DNA of 64,000 nucleotides from Thiohalocapsa sp963704155 (GTDB lineage Bacteria > Pseudomonadota > Gammaproteobacteria > Chromatiales > Chromatiaceae): the NCBI GenBank assembly GCA_963704155.1, contig CAVPHF010000013.1:1-64000 (forward strand). The letters run 5' to 3'. This document shows positions 33,395 through 41,893 of the stretch, piece by piece (position 1 is the first letter of the stretch; every line of letters begins with the position of its first letter). The position numbers were made by a program, and so were the translations under genes. A model generated the notes under the pieces. It did not search any database and was not told the DNA's origin. It saw only the letters and a list, made by a program, of their open reading frames with translations.

Positions 33395-33502
33395 CAAAGA
33401 TCTCACCGCAAGTGAGCCATCCGCCCCCACCAAGGGCGAGCATATCAGGGGCATAGCGCTCGATATGCACCAAGGCCGGCTGCCAAGCCGGCCTTTGTTT
33501 TT
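33395..33502 (+). ncRNA. Candidate small RNA ending in an intrinsic terminator
   Basis: Between the phosphoesterase stop (33337) and the ttcA stop (33556) lies a stretch of about 108 nt. It has a small CTCAC-CGCAA-GTGAG hairpin, a CATATC...GATATG stem and a perfect 10-bp terminator hairpin with a U-run. No ORF fits. It may instead be only the 3' end of the oxidoreductase-phosphoesterase mRNA. The 5' end is a guess from the candidate promoter. Confidence 0.4.
33472..33502 (+). terminator. Rho-independent terminator
   Basis: A perfect 10-bp stem, AAGGCCGGCT and AGCCGGCCTT, with loop GCCA is followed by TGTTTTTG. The T-run exists only on the plus strand, so it serves the upstream plus-strand transcript and not ttcA. 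Confidence 0.9.
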
Positions 33503-33555
33503 GTCCGCCGGTGCTCTCCGCCGCCTGGCATCCCGATCTGCTCTATTCGCTTCCC

Positions 33556-34335
33556 TCAGGTCGCCGATGGCTCGTCAACCGAGCCGGAATGGCCCTCGGT
33601 CTTCGCCCCTTCCTGCATCAGCGGCCGCATCGCATGCAGCATGCTGGAGAACAGATGCGGGTTGTCTACCTCCTCGCGCGCCAGCAGGCGCTTCATATGC
33701 TCGCGTCGGGTCGGCTTTTCGAAGCATGCCGGACAGCTGTCCGGCACCACGGGAAGCGCCGCTGCCGCCGCGTAGTCCGCGGTCTGCCGCTCGCGGCAGT
33801 ACACCAGCGGGCGGATGATGCGCAGGTCACCGGCGTCGTTGCGATAGTGCGCCTTCATCGTGCGCAGCTGACCGCCGTGAAAGACCGACATCAATAGGCT
33901 TTCGGCCAGATCGTCGAGGTGTTGCGCCAAGGCAAGCACGTTGAAGCCCTGCTCGCGGCAGATCCGATACATGATGCCGCGCTTCATCCTTGCGCAATAG
34001 GCACAGAACGAATCACCATCCATGTGCACCTTGGCCTGCTCCATGATGGGCTGCGCCTCGTAATGCCAGGGCAGCCCGACGGCGTCGTAATAGGCCCTCA
34101 GCGCCCCCGGATCGAAGCCCGGCACCTGTGGATCGATCGTAATCACAGCGAGGTCGAAGCGCACCGGCGCATAGGCCTTGAGGTGCCGCAAGATATTGAG
34201 CAGTGACAGCGAGTCCTTGCCGCCGGAGACGCCGAGCAGGATGCGATCGCCATCGCGGATCATGTCATAGTCAGCGATCGCGCGACCAACTTGGCGCAGC
34301 AGTGATTTGGGCGGCTTCCCGGGATGCATATTCAT
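33556..34335 (-). CDS. ttcA: tRNA 2-thiocytidine(32) synthetase TtcA
   Basis: It thiolates cytidine 32 of certain tRNAs, using ATP and a [4Fe-4S] cluster. The 259-residue product has the PP-loop SGGKDSLSLL (about residues 38-47), the cysteine motif CAYCARMKRG and the later PDSCPACF. These three elements define TtcA within the PP-loop ATPases. As a cluster-dependent enzyme it is a potential client of the A-type carriers at 10991 and 13286. It lies 44 bp downstream of the MgtC-like gene. Confidence 0.95.
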   Translation of the reverse strand: MNMHPGKPPKSLLRQVGRAIADYDMIRDGDRILLGVSGGKDSLSLLNILRHLKAYAPVRFDLAVITIDPQVPGFDPGALRAYYDAVGLPWHYEAQPIMEQAKVHMDGDSFCAYCARMKRGIMYRICREQGFNVLALAQHLDDLAESLLMSVFHGGQLRTMKAHYRNDAGDLRIIRPLVYCRERQTADYAAAAALPVVPDSCPACFEKPTRREHMKRLLAREEVDNPHLFSSMLHAMRPLMQEGAKTEGHSGSVDEPSAT

Positions 34336-34379
34336 AACGTGTCTTATTTGCCCTCAGTGGTCCTGTCCGCCGCCAGGCT

Positions 34380-35645
34380 TCACCCCCGCGGCCACCAGGT
34401 AATGAGGATTCCGGCCAGCCCGGCGCCGAGCAGCGGCACGGCAACACGCAGGCCCAGCGCCCGGCCGCCGATCGCGGTCGCGATCAGACCTTTGACCAGA
34501 CTATTGACGGCGGCGGCGATGATGATGGCCAAGACCGCCAATGCGACCGGCAGCTCATCCTGGCTCATGCGCGAGAGCGTGAGGTTGATCGCGTCGACAT
34601 CGGTGATGCCGGAAACAGCCGCAAGCAGCAGCATCCCGCGGTCCCCGAGCCAATTCTTCAGACCTCTCGCCATCAACATGACAAGGGCCAGCAGCGCACC
34701 GAAGCTCAGCGCGGCCTTGAGCTCCAGCGGATTGTCCACCAGCGCCTCCGCCCCGCCGCCGTCGCGCGGCCGGGCGGACCAGCAATACCAAGCGGCCGCA
34801 CTGTAGGTAATCAGCGCCATGACCAGCGCGGGCCACAGCAACGGTTGCAGCAGTGCCGGATTGATCAGGGTCGCAACCAACAGCATGCGCGGAAACATGG
34901 TTCCGCAGGCCACCAAGATCCCGGCCGCCAACATCAGTGTCATATCGGACCCATCGCGCGCCAGGCGCGAGAAGTGCAGAGTCAGCGCGGTGGATGACGC
35001 CAGCCCGCCGAACAGCCCGGTGAACAGCGTCCCGCGCCTCTTGCCCATGAGCTTGATCGCGTAATAGCCGGCAAAGGAGATGCTGGCGATCAGCACCACC
35101 ATCCACCAGATCTCGTAGGGGTTGAGCGCCTGCCAAGGACCGTACCCCTGATTCGGCAGCAGCGGCAGCAACACGACCGAGATCAGCAACAAGGTCAGAC
35201 CGGCGCTCAGATCCTTTCGCTCCAGGGCGCTGACCCATTGGTGGATCAGCGGCTTGTATCCCAGCAGCAGGGTCGTCACGACGGCCGCCGACGCACTCGC
35301 CGCAAGCTCACCGAGCGCCGCCATCGCCCCGAGAACGAAGGTGATGAGGCTGGCAACAAGGCTGGTGATGCCGACGTCTTTATGCTGGCGCCGGTCAACG
35401 ACATGCGCGGCGGTCAGGACGCCGGCGAGCCCGACAAAGATCAGCCCGAGACACAAGCCACCTAACTGCTCCGCGAGCAGGCCCGAGACACCGCCCAGCA
35501 GCCCGAGCAAGGTGTACGTGCGCACGCCGGCAACGCGGCTACCCTCTGGCGCGCCGCGCTCTTGCCAACCGCGCTCGACACCAATCAGCAGACCAATGGC
35601 CAGTGCGACGGCAAGCCGGATGAATAGCTGATATTCGTCGGACAT
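34380..35645 (-). CDS. MgtC/DUF4010-type integral membrane protein
   Basis: About 421 residues with ten or more membrane segments. The N-terminal third resembles MgtC (RLAVALAIGLLIGVERGWQER, then a GVRTYTLLGLLG segment) and the remainder a DUF4010 domain. MgtC relatives are linked to magnesium limitation and to membrane energetics; the function of the fused form is not established. ATG at 35645 is preferred because the family start MSDEYQLF follows it; ATG at 35654 is possible. It may be co-transcribed with ttcA. Confidence 0.85.
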   Translation of the reverse strand: MSDEYQLFIRLAVALAIGLLIGVERGWQERGAPEGSRVAGVRTYTLLGLLGGVSGLLAEQLGGLCLGLIFVGLAGVLTAAHVVDRRQHKDVGITSLVASLITFVLGAMAALGELAASASAAVVTTLLLGYKPLIHQWVSALERKDLSAGLTLLLISVVLLPLLPNQGYGPWQALNPYEIWWMVVLIASISFAGYYAIKLMGKRRGTLFTGLFGGLASSTALTLHFSRLARDGSDMTLMLAAGILVACGTMFPRMLLVATLINPALLQPLLWPALVMALITYSAAAWYCWSARPRDGGGAEALVDNPLELKAALSFGALLALVMLMARGLKNWLGDRGMLLLAAVSGITDVDAINLTLSRMSQDELPVALAVLAIIIAAAVNSLVKGLIATAIGGRALGLRVAVPLLGAGLAGILITWWPRG

Positions 35646-35847
35646 CGCGATCATGACAGGGGCAGAGCGCCGCGCCCAATGGCATCGTGGCCAGCCGCCT
35701 GGCGGGCGAACGGCGCGGCCTTCTGAATGGCTTGGTCAGGCGACGCGGACCGCCCGACAGAACTACCCGACAGCCCGAAAGGACAACGCTAGCCTACTTG
35801 GACCGGCTGCCCGGCGTACACGCCATGGCATCAAGCGTGAGCCCCGA

Positions 35848-36285
35848 CTAAAGTCGCTCGGGCAGGCGCTTTCTGATCGCATCGACATCGAATCGTACCA
35901 AATCCTTGTCCAACTCGATGCTGACCAGCGCGCGCACCTGGTCGCTCAATGCGTCGCGCAATTGCCCGAGAAAGCTCGGCGGCGCCACCAGCACGAGGCG
36001 CGTATAGGCCCCTGCCACTCGCTCCGAGTCCAGCAGCGCCGCGATCCTCGCGGCAAAACGGTCGCTCTCGACTTCTTTCGCCGGGGTGCGCGGCTCCATC
36101 GCGTGGCGCCCCCCACCGGCACTGTCGAATGACCGTCCGGGACGATCACTGCCCAGATCCTGCTCCTGAAGACGCGCACGCGGCATGACCAAATCGGTCT
36201 GCTCTTCGAGAGGCGCCTTCGCCCCTACCGCCTCAAACAAGCGTGCCCTGCCGCTATCGGCAACCAACACCCAGATGTTATCCAT
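35848..36285 (-). CDS. Host-attachment-type protein (baeRF-like fold)
   Basis: The 145-residue protein begins WVLVADSGRARLFEA, typical of the family named after an Agrobacterium protein required for attachment to host cells. The middle is a polar linker, and the C-terminal half (RFAARIAALL to LVLVAPPSFLGQLRDALS) has the fold related to archaeal release factor domain 1. Despite the family name it has no signal peptide, and its real role is unclear. GGAGG precedes the ATG at an ideal distance, so the start is secure. Confidence 0.85.
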   Translation of the reverse strand: MDNIWVLVADSGRARLFEAVGAKAPLEEQTDLVMPRARLQEQDLGSDRPGRSFDSAGGGRHAMEPRTPAKEVESDRFAARIAALLDSERVAGAYTRLVLVAPPSFLGQLRDALSDQVRALVSIELDKDLVRFDVDAIRKRLPERL

Positions 36286-36584
36286 CGAAGTCCTCCACTC
36301 AGCGTTTCCGCTGTAACAAGTCCGGCCGCGTGGCGCCGTCAGTGCAGGTCTGGCGACAGCACGGTCATCGAGACTGGCCTGACGTCCCTGTCCTAAACAG
36401 GTTAGACCGCGCGCAGCCGGCGGGCAAGGCAGCGGCGGGCAAGCTGCGCCGCAGTCTCCCCGGCATGCGCTAGAGAGCTGACCTATCCTTTGGACTGACG
36501 GCGCGCGAGCGCGGTTCGCGGTCGACGCGGCGCGCGACGGTTGGTGTTGCCGGACGGCGGCTGCATCGTCTGGGAGACCGAGGC
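36286..36584. other. Intergenic region, divergent genes, nothing assigned
   Basis: This 299-bp spacer between the attachment-type gene and the ATP-grasp gene contains a short direct repeat (GCGGCGGGCAAG-like, near 36415-36450) and GC-rich palindromic bits. I see no ORF, RNA or clear promoter. Confidence 0.4.
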
Positions 36585-37877
36585 ATGAAACAAATCTTCG
36601 TAGTCGGACTCGATCCGTTCCATCTCGCGCAGCTGCAGACGCTGCCCGACGCCGACGACTACGCCTTCCATGCGCTGCTGACCCACCGCGAGATCAAGCA
36701 TCCGGATCGGTTCCCGGTCGCATGGCTGCTGAACGAAGGCATCCGCCAGCTGCGGGCATTTCCTGACGGCGTCGATGCGGTGGTCGGTTATTGGGACTTT
36801 CCGGTCAGCACCGTGCTGCCGATCCTGCGCGCGGCGGTCGATCTGCCCGGCCCGACGCTGGAGGCGGTGCTGGGCTGCGAGCACAAGTACTGGAGCCGGC
36901 GGCTGCAGGCCGAGGTCGCGCCGGAGCATGTGCCGCCATTCTGCGCATTAGACCCATTCGCCGACGACCCGCTCGCGCAGCTCACCATTGCCTACCCGTT
37001 TTGGCTGAAACCGGTCAAGGCGGTTCTGTCCCACCTGGGTTTTCGCATCGAGGACGAGGATGACTTCCGCGCCGCGATCGTCCGCATCCGCCACGCCATC
37101 GACCGCTGGGCCGAACCGTTCAATCTGATCCTAGCGCGGGCCCGGCTGCCAGCAGAGATCGCGGCCATCGACGGCAATCACTGCATCGCCGAGGGCATCA
37201 TCTCGCAGGGCCGGCAAGTAACCCAGGAGGGCTGGGCCTTCGGCGGCGACATTCAGGTCTATGGCAGCATCGATTCGTTGCGCGGCGGCCCGGCCGGGTC
37301 GTCGTTCAGCCGCTATCAGTATCCGTCTCGAGTGCCGGCATCGGTGCTTCGACGGATGAGCGACATCACCCGACAGGTGATGATCCACATCGGCTACGAC
37401 ACTGCGCCGTTCAATATCGAATACTTCTGGGACCCGGAACGGGACAGCATCTGGCTGCTCGAGATCAACACGCGTATTTCGAAGTCGCATGCACCGTTGT
37501 TCCGGATGGTCGACGGCGGCTATCACCATCAGGTGATGATCGACCTCGGCCTGGGCCGCGCGCCGCACTTCGAGACCGGTCGCGGCGACTGCGCGCTCGC
37601 GGCAAAGTTCATGGTCCGCCACTTCGACGACGCGACCGTCACCCACGCCCCGAGTGCGGACGAAATCGCCGCGGTGGAGGCCAGGCTGCCCAATACGCAG
37701 ATTCAGATCGAGGTCGAGACGGAGCAGCGCCTATCGGCCTTGCGCGATCAGGACAGCTACAGCTTCGAGGTCGCCGCCGTGTTCGTCGGCGGGGACGACG
37801 AGCGGCAGCTCGAGGCACGCTTCGACGAGTGCATGCAGCGGCTACCGCTGCGGTTCGCGCCGATCCCGTCGCGTTAG
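36585..37877 (+). CDS. ATP-grasp ligase of unknown substrate
   Basis: The 430-residue protein has an N-terminal Rossmann-like domain (MKQIFVVGLDPFHL), a central ATP-grasp domain with a nucleotide-binding lysine in FWLKPVKAVLSH, and the metal-binding segment NIEYFWDPE to LLEINTRIS (about 275-300). Such enzymes join a carboxylate to an amine or thiol through an acyl-phosphate. No biotin or carnosine-synthase extras are present. It is followed after 40 bp by a CocE-type hydrolase, so ligase and hydrolase probably act on the same class of amide or peptide. The start has GGGAG upstream. Confidence 0.82.
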   Translation: MKQIFVVGLDPFHLAQLQTLPDADDYAFHALLTHREIKHPDRFPVAWLLNEGIRQLRAFPDGVDAVVGYWDFPVSTVLPILRAAVDLPGPTLEAVLGCEHKYWSRRLQAEVAPEHVPPFCALDPFADDPLAQLTIAYPFWLKPVKAVLSHLGFRIEDEDDFRAAIVRIRHAIDRWAEPFNLILARARLPAEIAAIDGNHCIAEGIISQGRQVTQEGWAFGGDIQVYGSIDSLRGGPAGSSFSRYQYPSRVPASVLRRMSDITRQVMIHIGYDTAPFNIEYFWDPERDSIWLLEINTRISKSHAPLFRMVDGGYHHQVMIDLGLGRAPHFETGRGDCALAAKFMVRHFDDATVTHAPSADEIAAVEARLPNTQIQIEVETEQRLSALRDQDSYSFEVAAVFVGGDDERQLEARFDECMQRLPLRFAPIPSR

Positions 37878-37917
37878 CCGCCGAGGGCGATGTGCATCCA
37901 GACACCTTCCGCGAGCC

Positions 37918-39993
37918 ATGACCATGCATGTTGCACAAGACCTTCCGAACCGGGTGCGCGTCATCGAGCATGTCCGTATCCAGATGCCCGACGGCATTCA
38001 GCTGGCGGCCCGAATCTGGCTCCCCGAAAACGCCAATGCCGCGCCTGTACCGGCGATCCTGGAATACATCCCGTATCGACGCCGCGACTCCACCCGGGCA
38101 CGCGACAACGTCATGCACGGCTGGTTTGCCGGGCATGGCTATGCCTGTGCGCGGGTCGACATCCGCGGCAGCGGCGACTCCGGCGGCGTACTCACCGATG
38201 AGTATCTACAAAGCGAGCTCGACGACGGCTGCACCGTCATCGACTGGCTCGCCAAGCAGTCCTGGTGCAATGGCCGGGTCGGTATGATCGGCATCTCGTG
38301 GGGCGGCTTTAACGGGCTGCAGATCGCGGCGCTGCGCCCAGCGGCGCTGAGGGCAGTGGTGTCGGTCTGCTCCACCGACGACCGCTATGCCGATGATGTC
38401 CATCACATGGGCGGCTGTCTGCTCGGCGACAACCTGTCCTGGGCCTCGACCATGTTCGCCTACAACTCGCTGCCGCCAGACCCGGCCCTGGTCGGTCCGG
38501 TCTGGCGCGACATGTGGCTGCAACGGCTGCGCGGCAGCGGTCTGTGGCTGACTCGGTGGCTGCGCCATCAAAGGCGCGACGACTACTGGCGGCACGGATC
38601 GATCTGCGAGGACTGGAATGCCGTGCAATGCCCAGTCATGGCGGTCAGCGGCTGGGCCGACGGCTATTCGAATGCCGTGTTCCGGCTGCTCGCTGGCCTA
38701 CATGTCCCGCGTCTCGGGCTGGTCGGACCCTGGAGCCACAGATACCCGCACCAGGGCGTGCCCGGCCCGGCTATCGGGTTTCTGCAGGAATGTCTGCGCT
38801 GGTGGGACCATTGGCTTAAGGACATCGAGACCGGCATCATGCAAGAGCCGATGCTGCGTGCCTGGGTGCAGGACAGCGTGCCGCCGACCACTGCATACGC
38901 CGAGCGTCCGGGACATTGGGTCGGCGAGCCGGTGTGGCCGCCGGCCAAGATCGAGCAGCGCTCCTATTGGTTGCGCTGGCCGGCGGTGCTCGAAGCGCTA
39001 GAGGTCAAGGCGGAAAACCAAACCGAGCCCGGCGGTGAGACCGGCAACGGATCCAGCTACAGGCAGGGCGCCATCGAGATCCAATCGCCACTCAGTGTCG
39101 GACTGTTTGCCGGTAAATGGTGCTCCTACGCATCGACGCCGGATCTGCCGCACGATCAGCGTGAGGAGGACGGTGGTGCACTGGTGTTCACCAGCGCGCC
39201 GCTGGCGCGACCGCTGGAGATCCTGGGCGCAGCGGCCGTCGAGCTCGTGCTCAGTGCCAACCGCCCTGTGGCGATGGTCGCCGCGCGGCTGTCCGATGTG
39301 CGCCCGGACGACCAGGCGACTCGAATCACCTACGGCCTGCTGAATCTGACCCACCGCGACGGCAGTGCCGAGCCGACGCCACTGGAGCAGGGGCGAACCT
39401 ACCGGGTGTGCGTCAAGCTCAACGATATCGGTCAGCGCATCCCGGCCGGGCATCGTCTACGGCTGTCGCTGTCCACGTCATACTGGCCTCTTGCCTGGCC
39501 GCCGCCGGAACCGGTGCGGCTGACCATCCAGACCGCCGGCAGCCGGGTGCTGCTACCGGTGCGCGAACCGCGCCCGGGCGATGCCCACATCAGCTTCTCT
39601 ACGGCCGAGGGCGCCCCGGCCTTTGCCGTGCAGCAGCGTACGACACCGCATCACAATTGGCGTGTCATCCGCGACCTTGCCGCCGACGAATCGACGCTCG
39701 AGGTCATCAACGACAACGGTACCGTCTATTTCCCTGAGCTCGACCTGGCGCTGCAGCGCAAGGCGCTCGAGTGGTACAGCTATCGCGGCGCCGACTTCAA
39801 CTCGGTGCGTGGCGAGACGATGTGGGAACGCGGACTCGAACGCGGCGACTGGTCCCTTAGGACGCTGACACGGACGATCCTGACCTCGACCACCAGCCAT
39901 TTCAGCGTTCACGCCCAACTCGATGCCTTCGAGGGCGAGCGACGCGTGTTCTCAGAGACCTGGAACGAGGACATCGCGCGCGATCTCGTCTAG
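37918..39993 (+). CDS. CocE/NonD-family hydrolase (X-Pro dipeptidyl-peptidase-like)
   Basis: A 691-residue alpha/beta-hydrolase. The nucleophile elbow GISWGGFNGLQ supplies the serine, DIRGSGDSGG is the family's oxyanion-region motif, and the catalytic acid and histidine are likely in GWADGYSNAV and GPWSHRYPH. A C-terminal jelly-roll domain (from about residue 360) completes the layout. Relatives hydrolyse cocaine, peptides or acyl esters. There is no signal peptide, so it acts in the cytoplasm. The C-terminal 120 residues extend past the usual end. The start at 37918 follows the ATP-grasp stop by 40 bp; the frame is open upstream inside that gene. Confidence 0.88.
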   Translation: MTMHVAQDLPNRVRVIEHVRIQMPDGIQLAARIWLPENANAAPVPAILEYIPYRRRDSTRARDNVMHGWFAGHGYACARVDIRGSGDSGGVLTDEYLQSELDDGCTVIDWLAKQSWCNGRVGMIGISWGGFNGLQIAALRPAALRAVVSVCSTDDRYADDVHHMGGCLLGDNLSWASTMFAYNSLPPDPALVGPVWRDMWLQRLRGSGLWLTRWLRHQRRDDYWRHGSICEDWNAVQCPVMAVSGWADGYSNAVFRLLAGLHVPRLGLVGPWSHRYPHQGVPGPAIGFLQECLRWWDHWLKDIETGIMQEPMLRAWVQDSVPPTTAYAERPGHWVGEPVWPPAKIEQRSYWLRWPAVLEALEVKAENQTEPGGETGNGSSYRQGAIEIQSPLSVGLFAGKWCSYASTPDLPHDQREEDGGALVFTSAPLARPLEILGAAAVELVLSANRPVAMVAARLSDVRPDDQATRITYGLLNLTHRDGSAEPTPLEQGRTYRVCVKLNDIGQRIPAGHRLRLSLSTSYWPLAWPPPEPVRLTIQTAGSRVLLPVREPRPGDAHISFSTAEGAPAFAVQQRTTPHHNWRVIRDLAADESTLEVINDNGTVYFPELDLALQRKALEWYSYRGADFNSVRGETMWERGLERGDWSLRTLTRTILTSTTSHFSVHAQLDAFEGERRVFSETWNEDIARDLV

Positions 39994-40307
39994 CGTCGTC
40001 GGCACTGCTCGGCGGCGCACCGAAGCACCGGAGCGGGCGCGAACTCAACGGCCGGCGCAAGCTGCCGGGGCAGCCCTGTTGCCGCCGCTCCGAAAGTGAC
40101 CGCTCGCACGACGATTAGCACCGTTGGTCGGGACATCGGCGGCGCCGCCAACGCTTACAAACGCGCTTCCGAAAGAGCCCTCATTGAGAGCCAAAAAAGC
40201 AAGCAAATAATTGTTTTTTATATTTATTTATTCGATCTTGAGACTTGCGAAATCGGCTGCCTAAACTATACTTTAAGTGTAGGACAGAGGAAAAAGGAGG
40301 GCGTGAA
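39994..40307. other. Intergenic region with AT-rich hsp20 control sequence
   Basis: The first 190 bp are GC-rich with no recognisable feature. From about 40190 to 40280 the sequence becomes strikingly AT-rich, with runs such as GTTTTTTATATTTATTTATT, and contains the hsp20 promoter at 40245-40272. The short AT island may be an upstream activating element or protein-binding region. Confidence 0.6.
40245..40272 (+). promoter_or_regulatory. Promoter of hsp20
   Basis: TTGCGA at 40245-40250 and TATACT at 40267-40272 are separated by 16 bp. The predicted 5' UTR is about 30 nt with AAGGAGG eight to nine bases before the ATG. A convincing heat-shock sigma-32 pair (CTTGAA, CCCCAT) is not visible. Confidence 0.6.
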
Positions 40308-40808
40308 ATGAAACTCAAGACGAAAGACACGAGCAAGGCACTACAGCGGCACGAGGCCGGCTTGTTCGACGATATGGACCGCGCCTTTGATGCGTTGATG
40401 GGTCGCGGGCTCATGAACCCGGGCTGGCTGCGTCCATTCCGCGAGCTGTGGCCGGATTGGGCCGCCCTGCATTCAGACGTCGAGGTGCGTCTGCCCCGCG
40501 TCGACCTGATCGACCGCGAAACCGAACTGCTGGTCCGCGCCGAGCTGCCCGGCATCGACAAGAAGGATCTCGAGCTAGAGCTTAACGGCGATTTGCTGAC
40601 CATCCATGCTGAACGCAAGCATGAGGAGAAGACCGAGAAGGAGAACTACTATCATGCCGAAATCGCGCGCGGCAGCTTCAGCCGGACGCTTAGGTTGCCG
40701 ACAGACGTGCTTGCGGACCAGGTCCAGGCCAGCTTCGACAAGGGCGTGCTGGAGATTCATCTGCCGAAGAAGGAGACGACGGAGACGCAGAAGATCGAGG
40801 TCAAGTGA
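40308..40808 (+). CDS. Hsp20-family small heat-shock protein
   Basis: A 166-residue ATP-independent chaperone that holds unfolding proteins. The alpha-crystallin domain spans about residues 60-155 (LPRVDLIDRETELLVRAELP to GVLEIHLPKKE), with the family's A-x-x-x-x-G-V-L-like segment ASFDKGVLEIHLP. The C-terminal I-x-I/V anchor is weak (KIEVK). The N-terminal arm holds several Trp residues. A strong ribosome-binding site precedes the ATG at 40308, and the gene has its own promoter and terminator, so it is monocistronic. Confidence 0.94.
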   Translation: MKLKTKDTSKALQRHEAGLFDDMDRAFDALMGRGLMNPGWLRPFRELWPDWAALHSDVEVRLPRVDLIDRETELLVRAELPGIDKKDLELELNGDLLTIHAERKHEEKTEKENYYHAEIARGSFSRTLRLPTDVLADQVQASFDKGVLEIHLPKKETTETQKIEVK

Positions 40809-40874
40809 GTCTCCGATCGCGGCTCTAGGCGCCGCCAAGCGAGAAGGGATGCGGCGTCGACCGCCTCCAGCGAT

Positions 40875-40901
40875 AAGCCCGGCAGCGATGCCGGGCTTTT
40901 T
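40875..40901 (+). terminator. Rho-independent terminator after hsp20
   Basis: A perfect 10-bp stem, AAGCCCGGCA and TGCCGGGCTT, around loop GCGA is followed by a T-run. It lies 66 bp after the hsp20 stop. Confidence 0.92.
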
Positions 40902-41021
40902 CGCACCAGCGAGTAACGGCTTTCGGGTGCCACGGTTTCGCTGGCGATACCGTCTATCAGCAACGATTTGCGCCAAATCGCGACGAACCGCGCTCGTTCC
41001 TCGACATCGGCACCGCGGGCA

Positions 41022-41768
41022 TCACGACGGCAGGCGTTGCCGAAGGGCCTCGTAGAGACAGACTCCTGCCGCCACCGAGACGTTCAGGCTCTCGACCCGG
41101 CCGAGCATCGGCAGGCGCACGAGCAGATCGCAGCGCTCGCGGGTCAGCCGGCGCAGTCCCTTGCCCTCGCTTCCGAGCACCAGCGCGATAGGGCTTCTTA
41201 GATCGGCCTGGAACAGATTGCCGTCGACCTCGCCGCTGGTGCCGATCAGCCAGATTCCGCGTGCCTTCAGCCACTCCAGCGTCCGCGCAAGATTGGTCAC
41301 CTGCACGAAGGGCACCGAGCCAGCGGCGCCGCTCGCGACCTTCACCGCCACCGGTGTCAGTCCAGCGGCATTGTCCTTGGGCGCAATTACGGCATGCGCA
41401 CCGGCAGCGTCCGCACTGCGCAGACAGGCGCCGAGGTTGTGCGGATCGGTGACGCCGTCGAGCACCAGCAACAGCGGCGGGCCGTCGATGCGCGACAGTA
41501 TGCCGTCCAGGTCCTGCTCGGCGCGTGCTGCCGGCATCCGAACCCAGGCGACCGCACCCTGATGGTTTGCGCCATCGGCCGCACGATCCAGCTCCTCACG
41601 CTCGGCCTGGCGCACGCGAATACCGGCCGACCGCGCAAGCTCGGCGAGCTCGAGCAGCCGCCGGTCGCGCCGGCGACGATCCAACCACAGCTCGGCGACG
41701 CCGTCGACACCGAACTTGAGCGCACTACGGACACTGTTGATGCCGGCGACTGGAGCGTTACTGAACAC
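41022..41768 (-). CDS. rlmB: 23S rRNA 2'-O-ribose guanosine-2251 methyltransferase
   Basis: A SPOUT-class methyltransferase of 248 residues that modifies the ribosomal P-site region. It has the N-terminal substrate-binding domain starting GINSVRSAL and the trefoil-knot motifs LDGVTDPHNLGACLRSADA, LVLGSEGKGL and SLNVSVAAGVCLYE. The start at 41768 (MFSNAPVAGINSV) gives the usual length. It lies 125 bp downstream of rnr on the same strand, a common gammaproteobacterial pairing. Confidence 0.96.
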   Translation of the reverse strand: MFSNAPVAGINSVRSALKFGVDGVAELWLDRRRRDRRLLELAELARSAGIRVRQAEREELDRAADGANHQGAVAWVRMPAARAEQDLDGILSRIDGPPLLLVLDGVTDPHNLGACLRSADAAGAHAVIAPKDNAAGLTPVAVKVASGAAGSVPFVQVTNLARTLEWLKARGIWLIGTSGEVDGNLFQADLRSPIALVLGSEGKGLRRLTRERCDLLVRLPMLGRVESLNVSVAAGVCLYEALRQRLPS

Positions 41769-41893
41769 GAGCGAGCGTCAAAGCAGTTGAAGCGGCGAAC
41801 GGCATCGCCGGGGCGCCGGTTGATGCGCCCTGACGGGCGCCGGCAAAAACGAATCTGCCCCGGGTTCGCCCCGATTCCGGCGGAGCCCGAAGG

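Noticed and set aside
40230..40275. Heat-shock sigma-32 promoter for hsp20
   Set aside because: A CTTGAG is present, but no CCCCAT-type -10 stands at the right distance; a housekeeping -35/-10 pair fits better.
40096..40311. 71-codon plus-strand frame before hsp20
   Set aside because: It spans the AT-rich promoter region and its end covers the hsp20 ribosome-binding site.
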